From: Clostridia bacterium
GTDB taxonomy: Bacteria > Bacillota_A > Clostridia > Christensenellales > Aristaeellaceae
Assembly (NCBI GenBank): GCA_017517815.1
Contig: JAFWYA010000014.1
Location: forward strand, 1 to 64,000
Direction of reading: 5' to 3'
DNA: 64,000 bases
Below the pieces are notes generated by a model. It did no database searches. It was not told the DNA's origin and saw only the letters and a program-made list of their open reading frames with translations. Shown piece by piece: positions 7,658-16,276 of this stretch; the stretch's first letter is position 1; every line of letters starts with the position of its first letter. Made by a program: the position numbers and the translations under genes.

Positions 7658-9133
7658 TTACTTGCCGAGGTAAGCATTCAGCTGAGCCTGAGCGTCAGCG
7701 ATCATTTCCTGCAGACCAGCGGCGTTCATCTTGGCGATGAACTCGTCGTACACGGAGTCGATGGAGCGAGCGCCGGTAGCGAAGTCAGAGAAGTACTCGT
7801 CCTTGATGGCGGTCATCCCGGCCAGGGCGTCGGTCCAGGCAGAAGTATCCATCTTGAAGGCGCCCATGGCGGAGGACTTGGCGCTGGTGTTGATGGCATC
7901 GTAGTACAGGTCATACTGGTTCATGACGGGAGCCTTGGCGGTGCCGTCAACCTGAGCCTGAGAAACAGCGATGGAAGTGGTGAAGTAGGAAGGCTGAGAG
8001 AAGCCCCAGGGAGCATAGTTCTCGCTGCCAACTTCAGTGCGGAGCACGCCACCGGCGCAAGCAGGATTCTGCTCTTCGGTCACGTAGTTCCAGTGATAGC
8101 CCTGCACGCCGTAACGCATGGTGTCGTTGAACAGCTTGTTGGTGTAGCACAGCTCCAGGTACTTCAGGCAGGCATCGCGCTTGGCGGTGTCTTCTTCCAG
8201 AGCGATGGACAGAGCGTTCATGGAGCCCTGCACGCCGTCAACGTTCAGGTTGGGGCCAGCATACAGAGTCATCTCAGTGGGATAGCCGTTGGACACGCTG
8301 TAGTCGTAGCCGGGCCAAGCCTGCACCATGTCGATGCGGACCTTGCTGGTGTCGATAGCGGTCTCGGTGATCTGGGGAGCGTCGGGGTTGATGAGGCCCT
8401 TCTTGTACCAGTCAGCCAGAGCGCGATAGCGTTCCATGATTTCGGGATCTTCGAACACGGTCACAACGTCGGTGGTGCCGTATACGCAGCCGATCAGAGC
8501 AGTACGGTCGATGAAGTCAAAGGAAGACTCCAGGCCACGGGCAGCGCCGCCGATCAGGACGGGGTACTCGCCTTCGGGCAGGGTGGCCTTCCAGGCCTCC
8601 AGGAAGGGGGTCAGCTCGGACCAGGCAGAGATCTTCTCAGGAATCTCGAAGCCCAGCTCGGCGGCCTTCTCGGAAGGATAGGTGATGAAGTTCATCGCGG
8701 CGTAGTCCTTCTTGACGGGGATGGCGTACAGGTGGCCCTCAGAGTCGGTGGCCAGATCCCACACATCCTGGCTCATGGAGTCGTACAGGCCGGGGGTAAC
8801 CTTCTTCACGGCATCAGCAACATCCAGGAACAGGCCCTTGGAGATGGCCTGGTTGGTGTTGTTGTACCAGGAGCAGGTGTAGTAGATGTCGAACACTTCG
8901 CCAGAGTTGATGGACAGCTGCAGCTGATCCTCGGTGAAATACTGGATGTCGCATTCCACGTTGATCAGTTCGCGGCTCATCTTGTTGAGCTCTTCCAGAA
9001 CCATAGCGTTGTCGATGGGGGCGGTGGCACCAGTGCCCATGGCCCAGGTGATCTTGATGGGTTCTTCAGCGATGGCGGCGGACATGGTCAGCACCATCAT
9101 GAGAGCCAGAACCAGAGATACGAGCTTCTTCAT
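7658..9133 (-). CDS. ABC transporter extracellular sugar-binding protein (LplA-like, DUF3502 C-terminus)
   Basis: A 491-residue secreted binding protein for an oligosaccharide importer. It begins with a signal peptide (MKKLVSLVLALMM... ending SAAIA, cleavage before EEP). The body has family 1 solute-binding features, and the last 70 residues (ALAGMTAIKDEYFSDFATG, then helical sequence to the end) match the DUF3502-type C-terminus seen in LplA relatives. There is no lipobox cysteine, unlike most Firmicutes binding proteins. AAAGGAGGG lies 8 nt before the ATG. It is the last gene of the leftward operon after two permeases and ends in a strong terminator. Its position opposite the GH20/GlcNAc operon suggests a hexosamine-containing oligosaccharide as ligand (inference). 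Confidence 0.9.
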   Translation of the reverse strand: MKKLVSLVLALMMVLTMSAAIAEEPIKITWAMGTGATAPIDNAMVLEELNKMSRELINVECDIQYFTEDQLQLSINSGEVFDIYYTCSWYNNTNQAISKGLFLDVADAVKKVTPGLYDSMSQDVWDLATDSEGHLYAIPVKKDYAAMNFITYPSEKAAELGFEIPEKISAWSELTPFLEAWKATLPEGEYPVLIGGAARGLESSFDFIDRTALIGCVYGTTDVVTVFEDPEIMERYRALADWYKKGLINPDAPQITETAIDTSKVRIDMVQAWPGYDYSVSNGYPTEMTLYAGPNLNVDGVQGSMNALSIALEEDTAKRDACLKYLELCYTNKLFNDTMRYGVQGYHWNYVTEEQNPACAGGVLRTEVGSENYAPWGFSQPSYFTTSIAVSQAQVDGTAKAPVMNQYDLYYDAINTSAKSSAMGAFKMDTSAWTDALAGMTAIKDEYFSDFATGARSIDSVYDEFIAKMNAAGLQEMIADAQAQLNAYLGK

Positions 9134-9201
9134 GTAGAAACCCTCCTTTAAGATTTATTACAACGGCGATGAACCCGCCATTATAATCAGTTGTTTGCTG
9201 C

Positions 9202-10131
9202 TTATCCCTTCACGGCGCCGATGGTGAGGCCGCTGATGAAGTACTTCTGGAAGAAGGGATAAGAGCAGGCGATGGGAACAACAGCAACCATAACCATGGC
9301 CATACGCACGGTCTCGGCAGGCACGTTGAGGCTTTCGCCGGGAGCCATGAACTGCGCGTTGCGGCTGAGGAAGTCGATGTTGTTCTCCAGGGAGATCAGC
9401 ACGTACTGCAGGGGGAAGATATCCTGCGCGTTGCCGTTGAGGTAGTACTTGGCCATCATCCAGTCGTTCCAGTACGCGAAGGTGAAGAACAGGCCGATGG
9501 TCGCGATGGACGGCAGGGAGATGGGCAGCACGATCTGGGTGAAGATACGCACCTGACGCGCACCGTCGATCTTTGCAGATTCGATGATGGCTTCCGGAAC
9601 AGACGTCTGGAAGAACGTGCGCATGATGATGACGTAGAAGCTGGAGCAGCAGATGGGCAAAATCAGCGCCCAGTAGGTGTTCTTCAGGCCAAGGATGTTG
9701 GCGTTGATCATGTAGCTTGCAACCAGACCGCCGCTGAAGAGCATGGGGATCAGGATGAAGTACGAGAAGAACTTGCGCAGGCGGTAGTTGGGACGGCTGA
9801 GCGCGTAGCCCATGGTGGAGCACATCACCAGACCGATGCCGGTGCCAACAACCGTAACAAAGATGGAGTTGATGAACGCGCGGCCGATGTAGGCGCCCTG
9901 ATTGAGCAGGTACTTATAGCTGGCAAGGCTCCACTCCAACGGGAAGAAGCTGTAACCGATGGTCACAACGGACTTCTCAGACGAGAACGATACGATCAGA
10001 ACCAGCAGCGCCGGCAGGAAGCACAGCAGCGCCAGGAAAATGAACAGCGCGGAAAATGCAACGTTGGTTGCAGGCTTGACACGGTTGAACTTAAGCAGTC
10101 CCTCAACCGGCTTTTTTGCTTTCTTAGCCAT
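9202..10131 (-). CDS. Carbohydrate ABC transporter permease (LplC/YtcP-like, second permease)
   Basis: A 309-residue membrane protein with about six transmembrane helices. The EAA loop that contacts the ATPase is visible as EAIIESAKIDGARQVRIF followed by PISLPSIATI, and it ends with the family's typical SGLTIGAVKG. CUT1-type permeases of this class form a heterodimer with the upstream LplB-like protein. AAAGGAG lies 8 nt before the ATG. No ATPase gene is nearby, as is usual for this family, which shares an MsmK-like ATPase encoded elsewhere. Confidence 0.92.
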   Translation of the reverse strand: MAKKAKKPVEGLLKFNRVKPATNVAFSALFIFLALLCFLPALLVLIVSFSSEKSVVTIGYSFFPLEWSLASYKYLLNQGAYIGRAFINSIFVTVVGTGIGLVMCSTMGYALSRPNYRLRKFFSYFILIPMLFSGGLVASYMINANILGLKNTYWALILPICCSSFYVIIMRTFFQTSVPEAIIESAKIDGARQVRIFTQIVLPISLPSIATIGLFFTFAYWNDWMMAKYYLNGNAQDIFPLQYVLISLENNIDFLSRNAQFMAPGESLNVPAETVRMAMVMVAVVPIACSYPFFQKYFISGLTIGAVKG

Positions 10132-10162
10132 TTGAATATCTCCTTTCCTTTTTTCTCACCGA

Positions 10163-11143
10163 TCAGAACATGCCGGCGTCGGGGTCGATCTTCTTGACGA
10201 CGATGTTGGCAAGCACAATGGTGATACAGCCGCACACAGACTGCAGCAAGGAAGCAGCGGAGGACATGTTGATGTTGGGACGTTCAAGCAGTGCCTTGTA
10301 GACGTAAACGTCGATGGTCTGGGTAATATTGACCAGCGAGCCGGAGTTGCGGGTGGCCTGGTAGAACAGACCGAAGTCGCTGCGGAAGATATTGCCGATG
10401 GCCATGATGAACATGATGGAGATGATGGGGCGCAGGCAGGGCAGGGTGATGTACTTGGTCTGCTCCCACTTGCTGGCGCCGTCGATGAGCGCGGCTTCGT
10501 ACATTTCGTTGTCGATACCGCTGATGGTGGCCAGGTACACGACCATGTTGTAGCCCATGCCCTTCCATACGTTCAGGAAGACCAGGAACCAGGTCCAGAA
10601 GCCCACGTCCGTATACCATGCGTGCTTGTAATCAGCCACACCCAAAGCGCGGGCAATGTTGTTGATCAGGCCGGCGTCGGTGGCCAGGAAGGCGTACACG
10701 AAGTAGCTGATAACAACCCAGCTCATGAAGTGGGGCAGGAACATGGCGGTCTGGCAGACCTTGGCCAGCTTCTTGGAGTACAGCTGGGAGATCAGGATGG
10801 CCAGCGTGACGGGAATCACAACGCCCAGAATGATGAAGATCAGGTTGTAGACCAGCGTATTGCGAAGCATGGTTTCGAAATAGCTGGACTTGAACAGGAA
10901 CTTGAAGTTGTCAAATCCTGCCCACTTGGAGTTCTTGAACAGGCTCCACAGGAAGCTCTTGCCCGGGCGGGGCTTGTAGTTCTTGAACGCAATGATTACG
11001 CCGAACATCGGGGCGTAGCAGAAGATGAGGTACCAGATGGTAGTGGGAAGGTGAAGCAGGAAGATCTCAAGGTTGTCAAACGAAGAACCGTTGGTTCCTG
11101 TCTGCTGCTTCTTTTTCTTCGGCTTCAGCGCTGCAGTACTCAC
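10163..11143 (-). CDS. Carbohydrate ABC transporter permease (LplB-like, first permease)
   Basis: A permease of 326 residues starting with a lysine-rich cytoplasmic segment (KPKKKK), then six predicted helices and the EAA motif YEAALIDGASKWEQTKYITLP. It should pair with the next permease to import oligosaccharides. I prefer a GTG start at 11143 because AAGGAG is 9 nt upstream; a TTG at 11152 would be too close to the same site. First gene of the leftward operon 11143 to 7658. Confidence 0.9.
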   Translation of the reverse strand: MSTAALKPKKKKQQTGTNGSSFDNLEIFLLHLPTTIWYLIFCYAPMFGVIIAFKNYKPRPGKSFLWSLFKNSKWAGFDNFKFLFKSSYFETMLRNTLVYNLIFIILGVVIPVTLAILISQLYSKKLAKVCQTAMFLPHFMSWVVISYFVYAFLATDAGLINNIARALGVADYKHAWYTDVGFWTWFLVFLNVWKGMGYNMVVYLATISGIDNEMYEAALIDGASKWEQTKYITLPCLRPIISIMFIMAIGNIFRSDFGLFYQATRNSGSLVNITQTIDVYVYKALLERPNINMSSAASLLQSVCGCITIVLANIVVKKIDPDAGMF

Positions 11144-11256
11144 TTTGGCCAACTCCTTTCTTGTGGACGAAGATCAACTGCCGGCGCTGAGCAGCTCAGT
11201 ATGAAAAGGCCGTACGGCCTTTTCCGTTCGGGTTGTGCTCAACTCGATTGATGGGG

Positions 11257-11363
11257 TACTTGGTAATGTACCACACTTCTCGGCAATTGTAAATAGCAAC
11301 AAAACGGACTTTGTGTAAAAAGTCCAGTTTTATGCAATTTTCTCCATCGATACTTACCAAGTA
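11257..11363. promoter_or_regulatory. Divergent promoter region with repeated TACTTGGTA / TACCAAGTA operator half-sites
   Basis: The gap between the divergent ABC and GH20 operons (about 365 bp) contains two inverted copies of a 9-mer: TACTTGGTA at 11257-11265 and TACCAAGTA at 11355-11363. On the minus strand, TTTACA and TACATT spaced 17 bp form a promoter for the ABC operon immediately upstream of the first site. On the plus strand TATAGC at 11362-11367, overlapping the second site, may be the -10 of the GH20 operon. A regulator binding both copies could silence both operons; the ROK protein encoded at 16273 is the obvious candidate (inference). Confidence 0.5.
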
Positions 11364-11509
11364 TAGCACATCCCATAGTGGTAAGCAAGCATTTTTCAAC
11401 ACTTTTTATAAATTTTCATTACAGAGGGAAGGCGCCTTCCCGCGTCGAATACAACGAAGCAGATACCCTGTATTCTTTCATCAAATACGGCAAAACCGGA
11501 GGCGTTTTT

Positions 11510-13312
11510 ATGTTCACACCCGAAACCATTGCGCGCATTCAGAAAACCGTCTGGGATCTTGTTGGCTACACATATAAAGGAAGCGTTTCTGTAAACGAAG
11601 GCCCCGGCCTGCACGTCGTCGGCGACGAAAACGCCGTCTCCATCACCGCGCAGACCCTTCCGGCCCTTGCACGCGGCTTTTTCCGCATGGCGCAGGAACT
11701 GACCTCCGGCAAAGTGGAACTGAATATCTGTGAAACGGCGCAGTTCGAGTCCTGCGGCGCATTTCTGGACTTTTCGCGCAACGGCGTCATGACTGTTGAC
11801 GCCTGCAAGCGCTACATGGATTATCTTTCCGCGCTGGGCATGAACCTGATCGTTCTTTACACCGAAGACACCTATACCGTGCCCGAGTACCCCTACATGG
11901 GCTATCTGCGCGGCCGCTACAGCCAGCAGGAGCTGCATGAACTGGACGAATACGCCCTGTCGCTGGGCATGGAACTGGTGCCCTGCATTCAGACGCTGGG
12001 CCATCTGGAGCAGATGCTGCAGTGGAAGGCGCACCAGCATATGAAGGACCAGCCCACGGTCATCATGTGTGACGAGCCCGACACCTACGCTTTCATCGAG
12101 GCTGAAATCCGCTCCATCCGCCAGAGCATTTCCGGCCGCCGCCTGCACATCGGCATGGACGAGGCGCATGGCGTGGGCCTTGGCCGCTATTTCTACAAAA
12201 ACGGTCTCACCGACCGTTTCGAGCTGCTCAGCCGCCACCTGCAGAAGGTGGTTGAGCTGTGCGAAAAGTATGATTTCTATCCCCTGATGTGGAGTGACAT
12301 GTTCTTCCGCCTTGGCTCCAAGACTGACGCTTACTACGATCTGGAGTCGGACATTCCCCAGTCCGTCATCGACAGTCTGCCGCCCGTGGGCATGGTGTAC
12401 TGGGACTATTATCATACCGATGATTTCTGGTATGAGCACATGCTCACCCAGCACGAAAAGATGAGCAAGGATACCATCTTCGCAGGTGGATTGTGGACCT
12501 GGTCCGGCTTCCTGCCGCAGGTGGACTTCACCTGGGCCACCATGGAGCCCGGCCTGCGCGTGTGCGCAAAGCATCAAGTCAAAACCGTCATGGCCACTAT
12601 GTGGGGCGACGACGGCAACGAGACCGACCATTTCCTGGCCCTCAGCCAGATGCCCATGTTCTCGGAATTCTGCTGGCGCCCGGATGAATGCACGCCCGAA
12701 CTGGTTAAATCCACAGGCGAGTTCCTCACCGGTCTGCCCAAAGAGGCCTACGAAGCGTTCTCGCTGTTCTATCCCGGCGCGGTGGACCGCCGCACCGGCA
12801 AGGCGCTGGTATACTGCGACCTGCTCTATCCCCTCGGCCCGCAGGGCGAGGAGCTGGAAAAGAGCATCGACCGCAGCCGCAGGGCACTGGAGATCCTCTC
12901 CCCCATGAACGACATCCCCATGTGCCGCTACGCCGCCGCCCTGTTTGACGTATGCCTGCAAAAGGCAATGCTGCTCAGGGAGATGCGCCCGCGTTATCTG
13001 CAGGGCGACAAGGACTGGCTGGCACAGACCGCCGAAGAGGCCATTCCTGCCCTGATGGAAGCCTACGAGATCCTGCGCGACGAGCACAAAGCCCTGTGGG
13101 AAAGCCATTACAAACGCAACGGCTGGGAAGTGCTGGCGCTGCGCTACGGCGCTGTGCTGGGCCGTCTGACCGATGTGCAGGACGTGCTGCTGCGCTATTC
13201 TGAGGACGAGCTGGACGCCATCTGCGAGCTGGACGAAGAGCCGCTGGATTCCACACGCAAAAACGGCATGCAGTTCTATCAGGTCTATGTGACCCCTGCC
13301 TACAACCTGTAA
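11510..13312 (+). CDS. GH20-type beta-N-acetylhexosaminidase
   Basis: A 600-residue cytoplasmic glycosidase of the GH20 fold. After an N-terminal alpha/beta domain the barrel starts at SCGAFLDFSRNG. RLHIGMDEAHGVGLGRY carries the Asp-Glu pair (about D217, E218) used in substrate-assisted catalysis with the 2-acetamido group. LVPCIQTLGHLEQ and MWGDDGNE are further barrel landmarks. About 200 residues of C-terminal helical sequence follow. No signal peptide is seen, so it acts on imported GlcNAc or GalNAc oligosaccharides. The ATG at 11510 is preceded by CGGAGGCG; upstream codons extend into the promoter region. It heads an operon with a GlcNAc-type kinase, which supports the amino-sugar assignment. 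Confidence 0.88.
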   Translation: MFTPETIARIQKTVWDLVGYTYKGSVSVNEGPGLHVVGDENAVSITAQTLPALARGFFRMAQELTSGKVELNICETAQFESCGAFLDFSRNGVMTVDACKRYMDYLSALGMNLIVLYTEDTYTVPEYPYMGYLRGRYSQQELHELDEYALSLGMELVPCIQTLGHLEQMLQWKAHQHMKDQPTVIMCDEPDTYAFIEAEIRSIRQSISGRRLHIGMDEAHGVGLGRYFYKNGLTDRFELLSRHLQKVVELCEKYDFYPLMWSDMFFRLGSKTDAYYDLESDIPQSVIDSLPPVGMVYWDYYHTDDFWYEHMLTQHEKMSKDTIFAGGLWTWSGFLPQVDFTWATMEPGLRVCAKHQVKTVMATMWGDDGNETDHFLALSQMPMFSEFCWRPDECTPELVKSTGEFLTGLPKEAYEAFSLFYPGAVDRRTGKALVYCDLLYPLGPQGEELEKSIDRSRRALEILSPMNDIPMCRYAAALFDVCLQKAMLLREMRPRYLQGDKDWLAQTAEEAIPALMEAYEILRDEHKALWESHYKRNGWEVLALRYGAVLGRLTDVQDVLLRYSEDELDAICELDEEPLDSTRKNGMQFYQVYVTPAYNL

Positions 13313-13330
13313 CGCAAGGAGGCACGCACC

Positions 13331-14290
13331 GTGAATCACGGTCTTTTCATCGGCATTGACGGCGGCGGCACCCATTCCACCGCTGCAGCCGCGTATCCCG
13401 ACGGCCGCATCGCCGCCGTGGCTTTTGGCGGCGGACTCAACTATCACAATGCAGGCGTTGAGGTGGTTCGCCAGCGGCTGGAGGGCATGGTGAGCGAGCT
13501 TGTCCAAAAGACAGGCCTGCCTGCCGCACACATCTGCGTAGGCATGTCCGCTCTGGATGCGCCCGCCGACGCTGCCACCACCGCCCTGTTTGAGGGCGGG
13601 TCCATCACCCCCGGCACGCTGGATCTGCAGTCCGACGCCTACGCCGCGCTGATGGGCTTTACCCTCGGCCAGCCCGGCGTGATCGTCATCTGCGGCACAG
13701 GCTCGATGCTGGTGGCGCTGGACCAGCACGGCCAGCAGCACGTCAGCGGCGGCTGGGGTTATCTGCTGGGCGATGCGGGCAGCAGCTACACGCTGGCCCG
13801 CGAAGGCCTGCTGGCCGCCATCGACCATTATGAAGGTCTGGCGGATAAAACCGCCCTTTGGGCCGACGCAATGGCCTTCTTTAACGCGCCTTCCCCCCGC
13901 GGGCTTATCGACTGCTTCTATCCCCTGCCGCCAGAAAAGATCGCCGGCTTTGCAAAGCATGTGCTCATCCGCGCCGCCGAGGGCGATGCCGCTGCGCTTC
14001 AGGTGGTCGACCGCAACATGCGCCGGCTGGCACGCCAGTGCGCCCATATGATCACTTCTCTGCCCGAGGCTTTCCGCGTGGGGCTCTACGGCGGCGTGTT
14101 CCAGCACAACGAGTTGGCGCGCAAGCTGTTTGGTGAGGAGCTCACCCGTCTTGCCCCGCAGGCGCAGACCTGCCAGCTGCAGTGTCCGCCTGAGCTGGGC
14201 GCGCTGATCCACCTGTTCAAAAAGCAGGGCACGCTTGATGCAGCCCTCCTCGAACGTATGAAATCCACCTATAAGGAGTTTTCCAAATGA
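13331..14290 (+). CDS. N-acetylglucosamine kinase-like protein (BadF/BadG/BcrA ATPase family)
   Basis: A 319-residue ASKHA-fold kinase. FIGIDGGGTHST is the phosphate 1 loop, CGTGSMLVA the phosphate 2 region, and GGWGYLLGDAGSSY the conserved sugar-kinase segment; GLYGGVFQHN is the adenosine motif. Members of this group phosphorylate N-acetylglucosamine or related amino sugars using ATP. A GTG start is used, with AAGGAGG 9 nt upstream. Its last 4 nt overlap the ATG of the SIS gene (ATGA), indicating translational coupling. It would phosphorylate the product of the GH20 enzyme just upstream. Confidence 0.88.
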   Translation: MNHGLFIGIDGGGTHSTAAAAYPDGRIAAVAFGGGLNYHNAGVEVVRQRLEGMVSELVQKTGLPAAHICVGMSALDAPADAATTALFEGGSITPGTLDLQSDAYAALMGFTLGQPGVIVICGTGSMLVALDQHGQQHVSGGWGYLLGDAGSSYTLAREGLLAAIDHYEGLADKTALWADAMAFFNAPSPRGLIDCFYPLPPEKIAGFAKHVLIRAAEGDAAALQVVDRNMRRLARQCAHMITSLPEAFRVGLYGGVFQHNELARKLFGEELTRLAPQAQTCQLQCPPELGALIHLFKKQGTLDAALLERMKSTYKEFSK

Positions 14291-15024
14291 GCGCGATCGA
14301 TTTTTACTTCAGCAATCTGAATGCCATTCTCACCCGCACCCTTGAAACCCAGAAAGACGGCATGGAAGCCGCGTCCCGCAAGATCGCCGACTGCATGCGC
14401 GAAGGAGGCATGGTGTACACCTTCGGCACCGGCCACGGCCATCTGCTGGCGCTGGAAATTTTCTACCGTGCGGGCGGCATGGCCTGCCTGTGCCCCATTC
14501 TGGATGAAAAGCTGATGCTGCACATCTCCGCCGCCGGTTCCACGCTGGAAGAGCGCGACGAGGGCTGGGTGGACAAGCTGATGGAAAAGTATCCCATCAA
14601 GGCTGGCGACGTGCTCATTGACATGTCCAACTCCGGCCGCAACGCCGTGCCGGTGCTGCTGGCGATGGAAGCCCGCAAACGCGGCGCGTATGTGATCGCC
14701 CTTACGTCCATGCAGCATACGCAGGCCGTTACTTCCCGCAACAGCCTGAACCTGCGCCTGTTTGAGGTAGCGGATCTGGTGCTGGACAACGGCGGCGTGC
14801 TGGGCGACGCATCCTATCAGGCAGCGGATGGCTCCATGGTGGGCGCCACTTCCACCGCCGTAGGTGCGGCAATGCTGCAGTCCATCGTGTGCCGCGTAAA
14901 GGAACTTTCCGTGGAAGAAGGCTTCGCGGCTGATTTCTTCAAGTCCAGCAACGTCGACGGCGGCGACGAGTGGAACGACCGCCTCATCGAAAAATACCGC
15001 GCCAGCATTCCCGGGCTGGCCTGA
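14287..15024 (+). CDS. SIS domain protein (UPF0309-type phosphosugar-binding)
   Basis: A 245-residue single-domain sugar isomerase (SIS) protein. FGTGHGHLLALEIFYRAGG and DMSNSGRNAVPV are the two phosphosugar-binding loops, and SYQAADGSMVGATSTAVGA is typical of the UPF0309 group. Proteins of this group bind phosphorylated amino sugars; enzymatic activity for the group is not well fixed in what I know. Coupled to the kinase by a 4-bp ATGA overlap, so the likely ligand is the kinase product, for example GlcNAc-6-P or MurNAc-6-P. A MurQ-type etherase role is possible, but this protein lacks MurQ's usual length. Confidence 0.85.
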   Translation: MSAIDFYFSNLNAILTRTLETQKDGMEAASRKIADCMREGGMVYTFGTGHGHLLALEIFYRAGGMACLCPILDEKLMLHISAAGSTLEERDEGWVDKLMEKYPIKAGDVLIDMSNSGRNAVPVLLAMEARKRGAYVIALTSMQHTQAVTSRNSLNLRLFEVADLVLDNGGVLGDASYQAADGSMVGATSTAVGAAMLQSIVCRVKELSVEEGFAADFFKSSNVDGGDEWNDRLIEKYRASIPGLA

Positions 15025-15052
15025 TCCATCCATTCAAAGGAGGCGCATCCCG

Positions 15053-16276
15053 ATGCGTGCAGGTTTTGGCAAATATGAAATCACCCCTCCCATGGGCGTT
15101 GAGCTCAGCGGCTACGGCTATTATCTGGGCCGCAGGGCGCAGTCCGTGCGCGACCCGCTGTTCGCCCGCGCGCTGATGCTGGAATGCGAAGGCGAGCGCG
15201 CGCTGATCATCAGCTGTGAAGTGCTGGGCGTCAGTCGTTTCATCTGCGAAAAGGTGTTTGAGCATGCCGCGCAGTATGGCGTTGCCCGCGACCATGTGAT
15301 GATCGTCAGCATCCACACCCACACCGGCCCTTCCCTCAAGTATCATGAGGGCTGCGGCTTTGTGGATGACGATTTCGCCGCCACCATGCCCGGCATGATC
15401 TGCAAGGCTGTTGACGCTGCATACGCTGACATGGCCGAAGTGACCGCCCTCACCCACATGAGCGCGGAGCTGCCCGGCGACTACATCTACAACCGCACCA
15501 TTCCCGGCGGCCCGGTCGACCGCATGGTGCGCGGCTTCACCTTCACACGAGAGGGCAAAAAGCCCGTTGCCGCCGTCAGCACTGCCTGCCACTGCGTGTG
15601 CCGCCGCTGTATCCCCGACGTATCCGCCGACTATGCAGGCGAGATCAACGCAATGCTCGAAAGCGAAGGCTATGAATGCCTGTTCCTCAATGGCGCATGC
15701 GGCGACATCGACCCCTTCCAGCCCACGCCGGAGCGCACCACCGAATTTGCAAAGCTGGTACACGACGTATATCTGTCCCAGTCCGAACCTCTGCCGCTGA
15801 CGCTTTCGGCCGGGCAGATCCCCTATACGCTCAGGCTGGTGCCGCTGGATGAAGAGGGCATCCGCCAGACGGCCGCTGCCGCCGTAGTGCGCAACGGCGG
15901 CCCGGACCAGCCCGCCTCGCGCGTGGCGCTGGTGTGGGAGCAGGAAAAGCTGGCTGAAGCCGACAAATTGGCCTACGAGGAACCCATTCAGGTCAAATAT
16001 ATGGTGCTGGGCGGCGTGCCCGTTATCGCCCTGCCGTTTGAGGCCTATACCACCACCGGCCAGCTCATCCGCAAGGTGCTGGGCCGCAATGACGTGCTCA
16101 CGCTGGGCACCGCCGAGGAGCTGCTGGGCTACCTGCCTACCCGCGAGGATATCGAGCATGGTTCCTATGCTTCCTCCGACGCCTTCTTCCTTTATAAACG
16201 CCTGCCGCCGTTGCCAGGCGAGGCCGAGCGGCTGGGCGAAGAAATGGGCAAAGCTCTTGAAAGGATTCTTGCATGA
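15053..16276 (+). CDS. Neutral/alkaline ceramidase-like N-terminal domain protein
   Basis: A 407-residue protein similar to the N-terminal catalytic domain of neutral ceramidase. It opens with AGFGKYEITPPMG, as these proteins do. Likely zinc ligands are in SIHTHTGP and CHCVC, and the segment LNGACGDIDPF matches the family's NGxxGDxxP signature. It lacks a signal peptide and the C-terminal Ig-like domain of true ceramidases. Similar stand-alone genes occur in many Firmicutes sugar operons, where ceramide hydrolysis is improbable; an N-acyl hydrolase for amino-sugar derivatives is a reasonable inference. AAAGGAGG precedes the ATG by 9 nt. The stop overlaps the ROK regulator start (ATGA). Confidence 0.82.
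   Translation: MRAGFGKYEITPPMGVELSGYGYYLGRRAQSVRDPLFARALMLECEGERALIISCEVLGVSRFICEKVFEHAAQYGVARDHVMIVSIHTHTGPSLKYHEGCGFVDDDFAATMPGMICKAVDAAYADMAEVTALTHMSAELPGDYIYNRTIPGGPVDRMVRGFTFTREGKKPVAAVSTACHCVCRRCIPDVSADYAGEINAMLESEGYECLFLNGACGDIDPFQPTPERTTEFAKLVHDVYLSQSEPLPLTLSAGQIPYTLRLVPLDEEGIRQTAAAAVVRNGGPDQPASRVALVWEQEKLAEADKLAYEEPIQVKYMVLGGVPVIALPFEAYTTTGQLIRKVLGRNDVLTLGTAEELLGYLPTREDIEHGSYASSDAFFLYKRLPPLPGEAERLGEEMGKALERILA

Noticed and set aside
11396..14212. A 938-codon open frame on the minus strand opposite the GH20 and kinase genes
   Set aside because: The plus-strand genes carry family motifs, RBSs and coupled starts; the antisense frame does not.
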